NCBI GenBank assembly: GCA_024403955.1
Contig: JAKSQX010000010.1
Location: 1 to 37,974, forward strand
DNA length: 37,974 nucleotides
Direction of reading: 5' to 3'
DNA from: Clostridia bacterium
Lineage (GTDB): Bacteria; Bacillota; Clostridia; Oscillospirales; Acutalibacteraceae
In this document: positions 24,137-32,089 of the stretch, in pieces
Layout of the letters: each line of letters starts with the position of its first letter
How positions within the stretch are numbered: the stretch's first letter is position 1
Made by a program: the position numbers and the translations under genes
Notes under the pieces: generated by a model
What the model saw: only the letters and a program-made list of their open reading frames with translations
Told to the model about the DNA's origin: nothing
Databases searched by the model: none

Positions 24137-26434
24137 ATGGCAAACACAAAGGCAGGACTCGATTTAAAAATCCTTGAGATGGCTCTCCGTATTCGCGAGC
24201 TTCGTGAAATTGAGGGTTACACAGTTGCTTACATGGCTGAGCAGACTGGTGTCTCTGAGGAGGAGTATAAGGCATGTGAAGCTGGTCAGCAGGACTTGAA
24301 CTTCGCATTCCTTTATCGTTGCGCTCAGACATTCGGTGTCGACGTAACTGATCTTATCGAGGGTGAATCTCCAAACCTTGCGAAACTCGTATTCACAAGA
24401 AAGGGCGAGGGACAGAAAATTGAAAAAGCTCACGGCATGACTTACTACAACCTTGCCGCAGCTTTTAAAAACAGAATTTCCGAGCCACTTTATGTTGAGG
24501 CAGAGTACACTGCTGAAGCTCTTAAAAAACCAATAGAACTTACAACTCATAAGGGCCAGGAGCTTGATATCGTTCTCTCTGGCGCACTTGAAGTTCAGGT
24601 TGGTGACCACGTTGAGGTACTTCACGCTGGTGACTCTTTCTACTACGATTCAAGCACACCTCATGGTATGCGTGCTGTAGAGAATCAAAACTGTGAATTC
24701 TACGCTATCGTTCTTAACCCAACTGGTGAGCCAGTTCCAGAACTTAGAGCAATAGAGACAAACGTTGGTGAACAACCAAAGCGTCTTGGTCTTGAACAGA
24801 ATGCCCGTGTATACAAGAAGTGGGTTAAGGTTGAAAAGAACGAAAATAGAACACCTATTAAGGTTGAATTTAAAAACCCTGAGAACTTCAACTTCGCATT
24901 TGATGTAGTTGATGAACTCGCAAAGACTAAGCCAGACAAGCTTGCAATGCTTCACCTTGACGTTGACAAGAATGAGAGAAGATTCACTTTCAAAGATATG
25001 ATGGAACTCTCAAACAAAGCTGCAAACTATTTCACTGCTCTTGGAATTAAGCGTCAGGACAAGGTAATGCTTGTTCTTAAGCGTCATTATGAATTCTGGC
25101 CAGCAATTCTTGGCCTTCACAAAATCGGTGCTATTGCTATTCCTGCAACAAACCAGCTCAAGGTTCATGACTTTGAATATCGTTTTAATGCTGCTGATGT
25201 AAAAGCTATTCTCTGCACAGCAGATGGTGATGTAACAGATCAGGTAGATAAGGCTGCTAAAAACTCCCCATCACTTAAGATAAAACTTTCAGTAAATGGT
25301 AAGAAGGACGGCTGGCGTTCATTTGATGACGAGTGGCAGCTCTATAGCAATGAATGGAAGCGCACAAAGGATTCACCTAAGGGTGATGATCCTATGCTCA
25401 TGTTCTTCACATCGGGTACATCAGGATATCCTAAGATGGCTCTTCATAATTACAAGTATCCTCTTGGTCACTTTATTACTGCTAAGTATTGGCACTGTGT
25501 TGACCCTGATGGTCTTCACCTCACAATTTCAGATACAGGTTGGGCTAAATCCCTCTGGGGTAAACTTTATGGTCAGTGGTTTGCAGAGGCAGCAACATTC
25601 GTATATGACTTTACAAAGTTTGATGCTGCTGATATTCTTCCACTCTTTGCTCAGTACCATATCACGACATTCTGTGCTCCTCCAACAATGTATAGAATGA
25701 TGATTAAGGAGGACCTCACTAAGTATGATCTCTCATCTGTTGAGCATGCAACAATCGCAGGTGAGGCATTAAATCCTGAGGTATTCAACCAGCTTAAGAA
25801 ACTCACAGGTCTTTCAATTATGGAGGGCTTTGGCCAGTCAGAGGGCACACTTATGATTGGTAACCTTGTCGGTGCACCACATAAGGTTGGTTCAATGGGT
25901 AAACCAATACCTATCTACGACGTTCATCTTCTTGATGCTGATGGAAATGAGGTCGAGCCAGGTGAAACTGGTGAGATCTGTGTAAACGTTGCAGATGGCG
26001 CTCCTTGTGGTCTCTTTATGTGTTACTATAGAGGTGCTGATAAGACTGCAGAAGTTTGGCACGATGGCTTCTATCACACAGGCGACCTCGCTTGGAAGGA
26101 TGAGGATGGCTTCTTCTGGTATGTTGGTCGTGCAGATGACGTTATCAAGTCATCTGGTTATCGTATCGGTCCATTCGAGATTGAAAACGTTATCATGGAA
26201 CTTCCATATGTTCTTGAATGTGGTGTATCAGCAGCACCAGATGAGGTTCGTGGACAGGTAGTAAAGGCGTCTATTGTCCTTGTCAAAGGAACTGAGCCTA
26301 CTGAAGAACTTAAAAAGGAAATCCAGCAATATGTAAAGAAAAAGACTGCTCCTTACAAGTATCCTCGTATAGTTGAATTTAAAGAGGAACTTCCAAAGAC
26401 CGTTTCTGGAAAAATTATAAGAGCAAAGCTTTAA
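24137..26434 (+). CDS. HTH-cupin-acyl-CoA synthetase (AMP-forming) fusion
   Basis: This 765-residue protein has three parts. Residues 10-78 are an XRE-type helix-turn-helix (VAYMAEQTGVSEEEYKACEAG). Residues 130-195 are a cupin (GQELDIVLSGALEV, HAGDSFYYDSSTPHGM). Residues 245-765 are a complete AMP-forming acyl-CoA synthetase of the ACSM/medium-chain type: FFTSGTSGYPK (423-433), GFGQSEG (564-570), YHTGDL (646-651), GRADDVIKSSGYRIGP (664-679) and the acyl-adenylation Lys in SGKIIR (K759). It should make acyl-CoA from a carboxylate. The start is ATG 24137 with AAGAGGT; the frame is open back to 23999 but that is the T-box. Control by a T-box ties it to an amino acid. Confidence 0.9.
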   Translation: MANTKAGLDLKILEMALRIRELREIEGYTVAYMAEQTGVSEEEYKACEAGQQDLNFAFLYRCAQTFGVDVTDLIEGESPNLAKLVFTRKGEGQKIEKAHGMTYYNLAAAFKNRISEPLYVEAEYTAEALKKPIELTTHKGQELDIVLSGALEVQVGDHVEVLHAGDSFYYDSSTPHGMRAVENQNCEFYAIVLNPTGEPVPELRAIETNVGEQPKRLGLEQNARVYKKWVKVEKNENRTPIKVEFKNPENFNFAFDVVDELAKTKPDKLAMLHLDVDKNERRFTFKDMMELSNKAANYFTALGIKRQDKVMLVLKRHYEFWPAILGLHKIGAIAIPATNQLKVHDFEYRFNAADVKAILCTADGDVTDQVDKAAKNSPSLKIKLSVNGKKDGWRSFDDEWQLYSNEWKRTKDSPKGDDPMLMFFTSGTSGYPKMALHNYKYPLGHFITAKYWHCVDPDGLHLTISDTGWAKSLWGKLYGQWFAEAATFVYDFTKFDAADILPLFAQYHITTFCAPPTMYRMMIKEDLTKYDLSSVEHATIAGEALNPEVFNQLKKLTGLSIMEGFGQSEGTLMIGNLVGAPHKVGSMGKPIPIYDVHLLDADGNEVEPGETGEICVNVADGAPCGLFMCYYRGADKTAEVWHDGFYHTGDLAWKDEDGFFWYVGRADDVIKSSGYRIGPFEIENVIMELPYVLECGVSAAPDEVRGQVVKASIVLVKGTEPTEELKKEIQQYVKKKTAPYKYPRIVEFKEELPKTVSGKIIRAKL

Positions 26435-26444
26435 TAAAAAATTA

Positions 26445-26476
26445 GGTGCGGACCATTTTGGTCCGCACCATTTTTA
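26445..26476. terminator. bidirectional terminator
   Basis: GGTGCGGACC (26445-26454) pairs with GGTCCGCACC (26460-26469) around ATTTT, with T-runs on both strands, ending the synthetase and the convergent zinc-ribbon gene. Confidence 0.92.
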
Positions 26477-27250
26477 TTATTCGTAGTGACTTAAAACTTC
26501 TAAAGCTTCCTCTTTGTCTTTGGCGAAGACGTCGATGTTTACAACGTAGCCCTGAGGGGCGTCGCCATAGAGTTGCATCTCGATGCTGCCTATTGTGCCC
26601 ATACCATTTGCGCGGATGTATCCGACAAATGGGCGGCCACAGATTTCATACTCAACTTTTTCGAGTATCATATCTTTTTTCTCTGAGTTGATGAAATCAA
26701 CCCATGACTCGTACTCGTCCTGTGCGTCTTCCTTGTACTCCCAAGAGTAACTAACGAAGGTGCCCACACGGTCCTCGTACCATCCAGAGAATTCAACGTG
26801 GCCAGAGGTTTTGGTCTCAAACTCGGTATCGAGTTTGCAGTCCCAATCCTTTGGACAGACAAATTTGATATCTAGAGTCTCGTTTAAGTAAACTTGGTTG
26901 TCTCCTTGCGTGGAGAGTTTGCCTGGCTTGTAGACCAAGGCTTCCTCAGCCTTGCTGTTGCCACCAAAGTAGAGGCCACAGAAGAGGGCAACTACAAAAA
27001 TTACTATGGCGGTGACGATAGCTGTGATGATAAGTGTTTTCTTTTGTTTTTGCTTGTCCTCTTCGCTCATTTGAGGAACTTTTGGGGCAAGAAGGTTGAC
27101 ATAGTCATCTGGCACATTTGGGACGCCTTTTTCATAGAGGTTCTGGTAGTAGTCACTAGTAATACCCTCATCGGTTACTTTAAGACCACAGTATGGACAG
27201 AAATTGGATTCATCAGGCATCTCAGTTCCACAGAAACTACAGACTTTCAC
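26477..27250 (-). CDS. zinc-ribbon single-pass membrane protein
   Basis: This 257-residue protein starts with a two-CxxC zinc ribbon (KVCSFCGTEMPDESNFCPYCG). A linker and one transmembrane helix follow (LIITAIVTAIVIFVVALFCGLYF, about 71-93), then an extracytoplasmic domain of about 160 residues with DIKFVCPKDWDCKLD and two further Cys. The domain resembles sheets that follow zinc-ribbon-TM modules in Clostridia, but I cannot name a family. The start is GTG 27250; an in-frame GTG at 27259 sits within the ribosome binding sequence AAGGGGTGAT and is therefore less likely. It is divergent from hscC. Confidence 0.75.
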   Translation of the reverse strand: MKVCSFCGTEMPDESNFCPYCGLKVTDEGITSDYYQNLYEKGVPNVPDDYVNLLAPKVPQMSEEDKQKQKKTLIITAIVTAIVIFVVALFCGLYFGGNSKAEEALVYKPGKLSTQGDNQVYLNETLDIKFVCPKDWDCKLDTEFETKTSGHVEFSGWYEDRVGTFVSYSWEYKEDAQDEYESWVDFINSEKKDMILEKVEYEICGRPFVGYIRANGMGTIGSIEMQLYGDAPQGYVVNIDVFAKDKEEALEVLSHYE

Positions 27251-27280
27251 ACTTATCACCCCTTTTTAATGTAATTTAAA

Positions 27281-27300
27281 TATGTTATCATAGTAACATA
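27281..27300 (+). promoter_or_regulatory. divergent promoter region with inverted repeat
   Basis: TGTTATCAT (27283-27291) is an extended -10 for hscC. It is embedded in the inverted repeat TATGTTA (27281-27287) / TAACATA (27294-27300) with a 6-nt centre. The repeat lies in the gap between the zinc-ribbon gene and hscC, so it could control both. Confidence 0.45.
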
Positions 27301-27335
27301 CTTTTAACCAATTTGAAATGTTAAAGAGGAATAAT

Positions 27336-29078
27336 ATGGCTATTGTAGGAATTGATCTTGGTACAACCAACTCACTCATCTGTGTTTTTAGGAACGGAAA
27401 GAGTGAACTTATTCCAAATTCTTTTGGAGAATTCTTGACTCCATCATGTGTCGGAATCGACGATGATGGTGAACAAGTGCTGGTTGGCAAGATTGCCAAG
27501 GATAGGCTCATATCTCATCCGGACCTCACAGTTTCCAGTTTCAAGAGATTTATGGGCACCGACAAAAAGTTAGTAGTAGGGGACAAGGTGTTTACAGCGC
27601 CTGAGCTTTCTTCTTTCGTTATTCGTCAGCTCAAAGAGGACGCGGAGGCGTACCTCGGCGAGGAAGTAGAGGAAGCGGTTATTTCCGTTCCGGCATACTT
27701 TGATGACAACGGTAGAAACGCTACCAAGATGGCTGGCGAGCTTGCTGGCCTCCGCGTGGAGCGAATCATCAACGAGCCATCCGCTGCTGCTCTTGCGTAC
27801 CGCAAGGACGATGATGGGGATGCAACGTTCCTCGTTTGCGACCTCGGTGGTGGTACATTTGATGTTTCCGTTGTTGATGCCTTTGACAACATAATTGAAA
27901 TTGCTGCTGTTGCAGGCGACAACCACCTTGGTGGTGACGACTGGAACATAGCAATTGCCCAGTACTTCTGCGATGAGAATGGCATCAAGGTTGATGAGCT
28001 CAGTTCAGAGACCAAGGCTATCATTTTAAAGCAGGCGGAGATGTGCAAGATTGCACTTAACAATTCCGAACCAATAATTATGTCCGTCTCTATAGGAGAG
28101 GACTCATATATGGCTAGCCTCACAGGTAAGAAACTTGTTGAGATTAGCGCATCACTCTTTAAGCGAATTGAGGAGCCAATTCGCCGTGCACTCCATGACG
28201 CGTCTATGACGGTCAATGACATCGACTACGTTGTCATGGTCGGCGGTTCCTCTAAGATGCTCACAGTATCCAAGTACATTGAGCAACTTGTTGGTCGTGA
28301 GATGAAAGCAAACATCGACCCTGACAAGGTAGTCGGCATTGGTGCCGGCGTTGTAGCGGGCATTAAGTCCCGTGATGAGGATATCAAAGATACTATCCTC
28401 ACAGACGTTTGCCCGTTCACACTTGGCACCAACATTATTAACTATGCGAAGCGTGATGATCCTCTTTTTTCTCCAATTATTGAGAGAAACTCGGTTCTTC
28501 CAACTTCACATATGGAACGTTACTACACTGTTAGTGACAAACAGGACAAGATGGTCTTTAAAATCTACCAGGGTGAGAATATGTATTGCCGTGACAACAC
28601 ACTCCTTGGTGACATAGAAATTAAGGTACCAAAGAATAAAGCTGGTGAGGAGTGCTGCGACGTACGCTTCACCTATGACATCAACGGTATCTTGGAAGTT
28701 GATGTCCAATGTGTCTCAACTGGAGAGACTAAGAATAAAGTCATATTAAATAAAAATATAAAACTCACAGACGAAGAGATAGCCGTAAAACAAAAGGAAC
28801 TTCAAAAGCTTAAGATTCTCCCAAGAGATGAAGAGGAAAATAAGGCAATCATTGCAAGAGCAGAACGCCTTTACGAGGAAGCATTTGGTGAGTTTAGAGA
28901 CATCATCGGCATAAACACACAGCGTTTTCTTGAGATTCTTGCAAGCCAAGATTCTAAAAAAATCAGGCGCAACAAGAAACAGTTCGTTGAATTCCTCAAT
29001 ATGGTTGAAAACCAAGAGGCTGGATTTGACGTATTTATGAGAGATTTTGACTTCGATGATGAAGAGGATGAAGATTGA
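27336..29078 (+). CDS. hscC: HscC-type Hsp70 chaperone
   Basis: This 580-residue Hsp70 is distinct from DnaK. The ATPase domain is intact ([42 protein letters not shown]). HscC signatures are present: ELIPNSFGEFLTPS, VGKIAKDRLISHPDLT, TDVCPFTLGTNII and FSPIIERNSVLPTS. The C-terminal lid is short and ends in Asp/Glu. AAAGAGGA precedes ATG 27336; an in-frame ATG at 27318 lacks a ribosome binding site and precedes the conserved start. It is translationally coupled to a membrane J-protein, as HscC is with its dedicated J-proteins in other bacteria. Clients are unknown. Confidence 0.88.
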   Translation: MAIVGIDLGTTNSLICVFRNGKSELIPNSFGEFLTPSCVGIDDDGEQVLVGKIAKDRLISHPDLTVSSFKRFMGTDKKLVVGDKVFTAPELSSFVIRQLKEDAEAYLGEEVEEAVISVPAYFDDNGRNATKMAGELAGLRVERIINEPSAAALAYRKDDDGDATFLVCDLGGGTFDVSVVDAFDNIIEIAAVAGDNHLGGDDWNIAIAQYFCDENGIKVDELSSETKAIILKQAEMCKIALNNSEPIIMSVSIGEDSYMASLTGKKLVEISASLFKRIEEPIRRALHDASMTVNDIDYVVMVGGSSKMLTVSKYIEQLVGREMKANIDPDKVVGIGAGVVAGIKSRDEDIKDTILTDVCPFTLGTNIINYAKRDDPLFSPIIERNSVLPTSHMERYYTVSDKQDKMVFKIYQGENMYCRDNTLLGDIEIKVPKNKAGEECCDVRFTYDINGILEVDVQCVSTGETKNKVILNKNIKLTDEEIAVKQKELQKLKILPRDEEENKAIIARAERLYEEAFGEFRDIIGINTQRFLEILASQDSKKIRRNKKQFVEFLNMVENQEAGFDVFMRDFDFDDEEDED

Positions 29079-30262
29079 TGAATTGTTGGGAAATACTTGG
29101 CATCTCGCCTACTGACAATTTAAAAGAAATAAAGCGTGCCTATGCAGCAAAGTCCCGTGAGGTTCACCCAGAGGAACACCCAGAGGAGTTTAAGGCACTC
29201 CACGAGGCATATGAAATGGCCCTCGCGCTTGCAAAACGCCAGGCTATTCCAACCGTAGAGCCTGCAAGGGAGGTTGAGCCTCAGGGAGAGGTTGAAGTAG
29301 AGGAAGAGGGATACATCGACTTTGATGGCATTTTCCAAAAGTCTGATACCACGCACAACCGTGAGGTAGTTCGTTGCTCTAATCTAGTTTTTGAAAAGTT
29401 TGCTGAGCTTTTAAATACTGGAGAAAAATCAGAACTTGCCTGGTCTTCGATTTTCTATACAGAGGAATTCATTTTTGCCGCTGATTCCCCATATTTCCTA
29501 TCGAGAATTACTGACTTTGTCCGTGAGAACCAGGCACTTCCAAAATGCTTTTATCAAGAACTTACTACTCTTTATAGGTTGGATATTATCGCAACGCGTG
29601 AGAGACAGGGTATATTTGAAGAGCTGATTTTCATAATTGCTCAGCGTAATATGCTGGCAACTCAGAATCAGAAGGAAACCTTCTCAAAGGTTAGTACATG
29701 GGGATATTCAATACTCGTTATACTTTATGCTATTACTGGATTTGCAACAAGAAATCTTGAAGACGTACCAATATGGATTTATTTATTGTTCCTTGCTTTT
29801 ATTGTAATTTTTATTGTTGCGAAGCTCATAGAGAGATTAAAAGGAAAAAAGACAAAAAGGACTGAAGAGGAAGAACGAATTGAAGAGATTGAAAAGAAAC
29901 AACGAAAGAAATCTTTCTTAAGTGTTTTTCCTGTTCATCATGTTATGGAGGTAAGATATTACTCGCGTCTTACTTTGATGGCTTGGATGACCCTGTTCTC
30001 TTTGGCTTTTTTGCAGGTGATGCTTGAATATGAAGACGATTTGTCGGCAGCTTTAGCATTCTGTGCTTTCTCACTTTCTTTGGTGGTTCTTGCTGTTTGT
30101 TTTTTAACAAATTTGATATCATTTTTAAGACATAAGATTTTAAAAATTCCAGTCTGCTTTTTGCCATTAACTGATGAGGAAAGAAAAACTAAAAATAGGC
30201 TATTTAGAGTGCTACTTGGAATTAGCATAGGTCTTATTGTTCTAGCTTTTATTTGGATATAA
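29078..30262 (+). CDS. membrane-anchored J-domain protein (HscC partner)
   Basis: This 394-residue protein has an N-terminal J-domain (NCWEILGISPTDNLKEIKRAYAAKSREVHPEEHPEEFKALHEAYEMAL in two adjoining helices). The canonical HPD tripeptide reads HPE, matching the variant spacing of DjlB/DjlC-like proteins. A cytosolic domain follows to about residue 205. About four membrane helices come next (near 208-225, 231-252, 300-318 and 325-350) and one at the C-terminus (LLGISIGLIVLAFIWI). A charged stretch rich in Lys and Glu separates the helix pairs. ATG overlaps the hscC stop (TGATG). It likely recruits HscC to the membrane. Confidence 0.82.
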   Translation: MNCWEILGISPTDNLKEIKRAYAAKSREVHPEEHPEEFKALHEAYEMALALAKRQAIPTVEPAREVEPQGEVEVEEEGYIDFDGIFQKSDTTHNREVVRCSNLVFEKFAELLNTGEKSELAWSSIFYTEEFIFAADSPYFLSRITDFVRENQALPKCFYQELTTLYRLDIIATRERQGIFEELIFIIAQRNMLATQNQKETFSKVSTWGYSILVILYAITGFATRNLEDVPIWIYLLFLAFIVIFIVAKLIERLKGKKTKRTEEEERIEEIEKKQRKKSFLSVFPVHHVMEVRYYSRLTLMAWMTLFSLAFLQVMLEYEDDLSAALAFCAFSLSLVVLAVCFLTNLISFLRHKILKIPVCFLPLTDEERKTKNRLFRVLLGISIGLIVLAFIWI

Positions 30263-30288
30263 ATTTAATGAACTTATAGTCAAAATGC

Positions 30289-30334
30289 ACATAAAGGTGT
30301 CCGCTTTTTTTACGAGGCACCTTTATGTTTTTTA
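30289..30334 (+). terminator. terminator of the hscC operon
   Basis: ACATAAAGGTG (30289-30299) pairs with CACCTTTATGT (30318-30328), with an 18-nt loop and TTTTTT after it. Confidence 0.85.
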
Positions 30335-30363
30335 TTGTTTACCCTGCTTTAGAGTAGTAAAAT
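30335..30363 (+). promoter_or_regulatory. promoter of the three-gene membrane operon
   Basis: TTGTTT (30335-30340) and TAAAAT (30358-30363) are spaced by 17 nt. A leader of about 70 nt follows, with the small hairpin CGAG-N6-CTCG near 30379-30394 and AAGGGGG before the first ATG. Confidence 0.55.
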
Positions 30364-30438
30364 ATTAAGCGGTAAGTTTATCGAGGTAAAACTCGAAAAA
30401 TTTCGGAGAAAATTCAATAAAAGGGGGTTGAGTTTAGA

Positions 30439-31134
30439 ATGCAGACTTTACTTGTTTATAAAGACTCCTATTCAGAACTCACAAAAGCTGCTTGGGCTGT
30501 GCTCAGAAATCCTGACGCAACCATGCAGTGGTACATCATCCCAATTCTCCTCATCTTTATCTACATCGTTAGTAAAGAAATCAGCGAAGGCCATATCAAG
30601 GCTGTTTGCGCTGGTGCTGCACTTTGGCTTGTAGATATTTGGAACGAGATTTGGAACTCTTACATCTGTGCAGTATCAGGACATGCTCCAGTATGGGGTA
30701 CACCTCCTGGATCAGTTGAGGGCGTAGGCCTTGCTGGACAGAGCTCAGCGTTCGATATCCTTATTGGATACAACATTGAGATTTCATTCATGTTCTTTAT
30801 CATGGGTATTGCTTCATGTCTTATGCTTCCAAAGGATAAGAAGGCAAAAATCCTTGGTATTAACAACCGTGTATTCTTTGCACTTGTAATGACAACTCTT
30901 TGTGTAGCAGTTGAGTGCTTCCTCAACTATGCAAACGTTCTCACTTGGGAATGGTCATTCTGGCAGAGAAGCTGCCCTTGGGTTCTTTGGATTATTGGTT
31001 ATCTTCCATTCTTCTCAGCAGCTTATTACACATACGACCGTCCAACAAACAAGAAGGCTCTTCAGACAGTTGGTTGTCTCGCAGCACTCGACATTGTTGG
31101 CATCATCGTAGGCGCATGCCTCAATTGGATTTAA
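30439..31134 (+). CDS. uncharacterised six-helix membrane protein (paralog A)
   Basis: This 231-residue protein has about six membrane helices: WYIIPILLIFIYIV, an AAL.LVDIWNEIWN helix, the segment around ILIGYNIEISFMFFIMG, a helix with AVECFL, one around IIGYLPFFSAAYY and a final one ending LNWI. It shares motifs with the protein at 31329: LP-x-DK-x-AKILGINNR, W-x-W-x-FW, PFF-x-AA and YD. Three glutamates in helices 2, 3 and 4 are conserved between the two. No family recognised. AAGGGGG precedes ATG 30439. First gene of a three-gene unit; transport, channel or sensing role is unproven. Confidence 0.75.
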   Translation: MQTLLVYKDSYSELTKAAWAVLRNPDATMQWYIIPILLIFIYIVSKEISEGHIKAVCAGAALWLVDIWNEIWNSYICAVSGHAPVWGTPPGSVEGVGLAGQSSAFDILIGYNIEISFMFFIMGIASCLMLPKDKKAKILGINNRVFFALVMTTLCVAVECFLNYANVLTWEWSFWQRSCPWVLWIIGYLPFFSAAYYTYDRPTNKKALQTVGCLAALDIVGIIVGACLNWI

Positions 31135-31146
31135 GGAGGACTTGAT

Positions 31147-31305
31147 ATGAGCGTTATTTTAAATATTGCTGATTATGCTGGCGCTTTATGGATCCTCATT
31201 GGCGCAACTGTTATCGATCTTTCAATTGTTGGCGTAGCATTCAAAGATTTCCTTTCAAAGGGCGACAAAGCTGAAGCTCCAGCAGAGGAAAAGAAAGAGG
31301 ACTAA
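31147..31305 (+). CDS. 52-residue membrane protein between the paralogs
   Basis: This small protein starts MSVILNIADYAG and has one predicted helix (ALWILIGATVIDLSIVGVAF). A short hydrophilic tail follows, rich in Lys and Glu and ending EEKKED. TAAGGAGG sits directly before its ATG, a strong ribosome binding site, and it lies 12 nt after paralog A and 23 nt before paralog B. The strong translation signal and placement argue that it is a real gene, possibly an accessory subunit of a complex with the two paralogs. No homolog recognised. Confidence 0.75.
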   Translation: MSVILNIADYAGALWILIGATVIDLSIVGVAFKDFLSKGDKAEAPAEEKKED

Positions 31306-31328
31306 GTATTAAATAGGAGGTAACGACT

Positions 31329-31982
31329 ATGCTTTGGGGACCAAGAACTCCAGAAGAATTTGAAGCTGCTAAACTTTATGTAGATGAAGCTTTACAGCAT
31401 GTACGTTGCACTTGCAACTTCAACTGGACATTTATCGTTCTTCTCGCACTCGTAATGTGCGTTTACGTACCAAAGATTAAGGCTAAGCAGTGGGATTCAA
31501 TCGGTGCTGCTCTCGGTCTTTATGGTATTCACTGGCTCTGTGAAATCACAAACGCTGTAGTTTGTCACTTCGCAGGTTATGGTATGTGGCATGTTAATCA
31601 GGACAGCACAACATTCATTCTTCTTATCGGTGTTTCATGGGAACTCTCAATGATGTTCTCAACAGCCGGTTTCACAATCGATGTTCTTCCTGAGGACAAG
31701 CACGCAAAGATTTTGGGTATTAACAACCGTTTGCTCTATGTTCTTACAATGGCTATCGGTTTCTCACTCTTCGAAATCTTCCTTGCTGGCACACCTTCAT
31801 TCCAGTGGGTATGGCCATTCTGGGGTGCAATTCCAGTTTGCATCACAGTTTACATTCCTTTCTTCATCGCAGCTGTACTTGGCTACGACTTAAAGGGAAA
31901 GAAAAAGAAGATTTTCCTCGGCGCAATTTGGGGTCAGGTTGCATTATTCCTTGCACTCTTCATTGCTCTTGGTTGGATCTAA
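31329..31982 (+). CDS. uncharacterised six-helix membrane protein (paralog B)
   Basis: This 217-residue homolog of the protein at 30439 has an N-terminal soluble stretch of about 28 residues, then six helices. Shared features are GAAL..YGIHWLCEITN, ILLIGVSWELSMMF, LPEDKHAKILGINNR, LFEIFLAG, W-x-W-x-FW, YIPFFIAA and a C-terminus ending LGWI. The intramembrane Glu residues align with those of paralog A (WNEIWN/WLCEITN; IEISFMF/WELSMMF; VECFL/FEIFL). AGGAGG precedes ATG 31329. Function unknown. Confidence 0.75.
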   Translation: MLWGPRTPEEFEAAKLYVDEALQHVRCTCNFNWTFIVLLALVMCVYVPKIKAKQWDSIGAALGLYGIHWLCEITNAVVCHFAGYGMWHVNQDSTTFILLIGVSWELSMMFSTAGFTIDVLPEDKHAKILGINNRLLYVLTMAIGFSLFEIFLAGTPSFQWVWPFWGAIPVCITVYIPFFIAAVLGYDLKGKKKKIFLGAIWGQVALFLALFIALGWI

Positions 31983-31995
31983 TATCTATGAAGCA

Positions 31996-32024
31996 AAAAG
32001 CACCCAGCAATGGGTGCTTTTTTG
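31996..32024 (+). terminator. terminator of the paralog operon
   Basis: AAAAGCACCCA (31996-32006) pairs with TGGGTGCTTTT (32011-32021) around GCAA, continued by T. Confidence 0.9.
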
Positions 32025-32089
32025 TATTCTCTTTTTACTTAATATAGTGTAAAATAGAAGTGTTATTTTAGATGAATCGAGGCAGTACT

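Noticed and set aside
26446..26691. Open frame after the synthetase terminator on the plus strand
   Set aside because: It begins within the bidirectional terminator and is antisense to the zinc-ribbon membrane protein.
27626..28222. 198-codon frame antisense to hscC
   Set aside because: Low-complexity Ser-rich translation typical of a shadow of a conserved Hsp70 ATPase domain.
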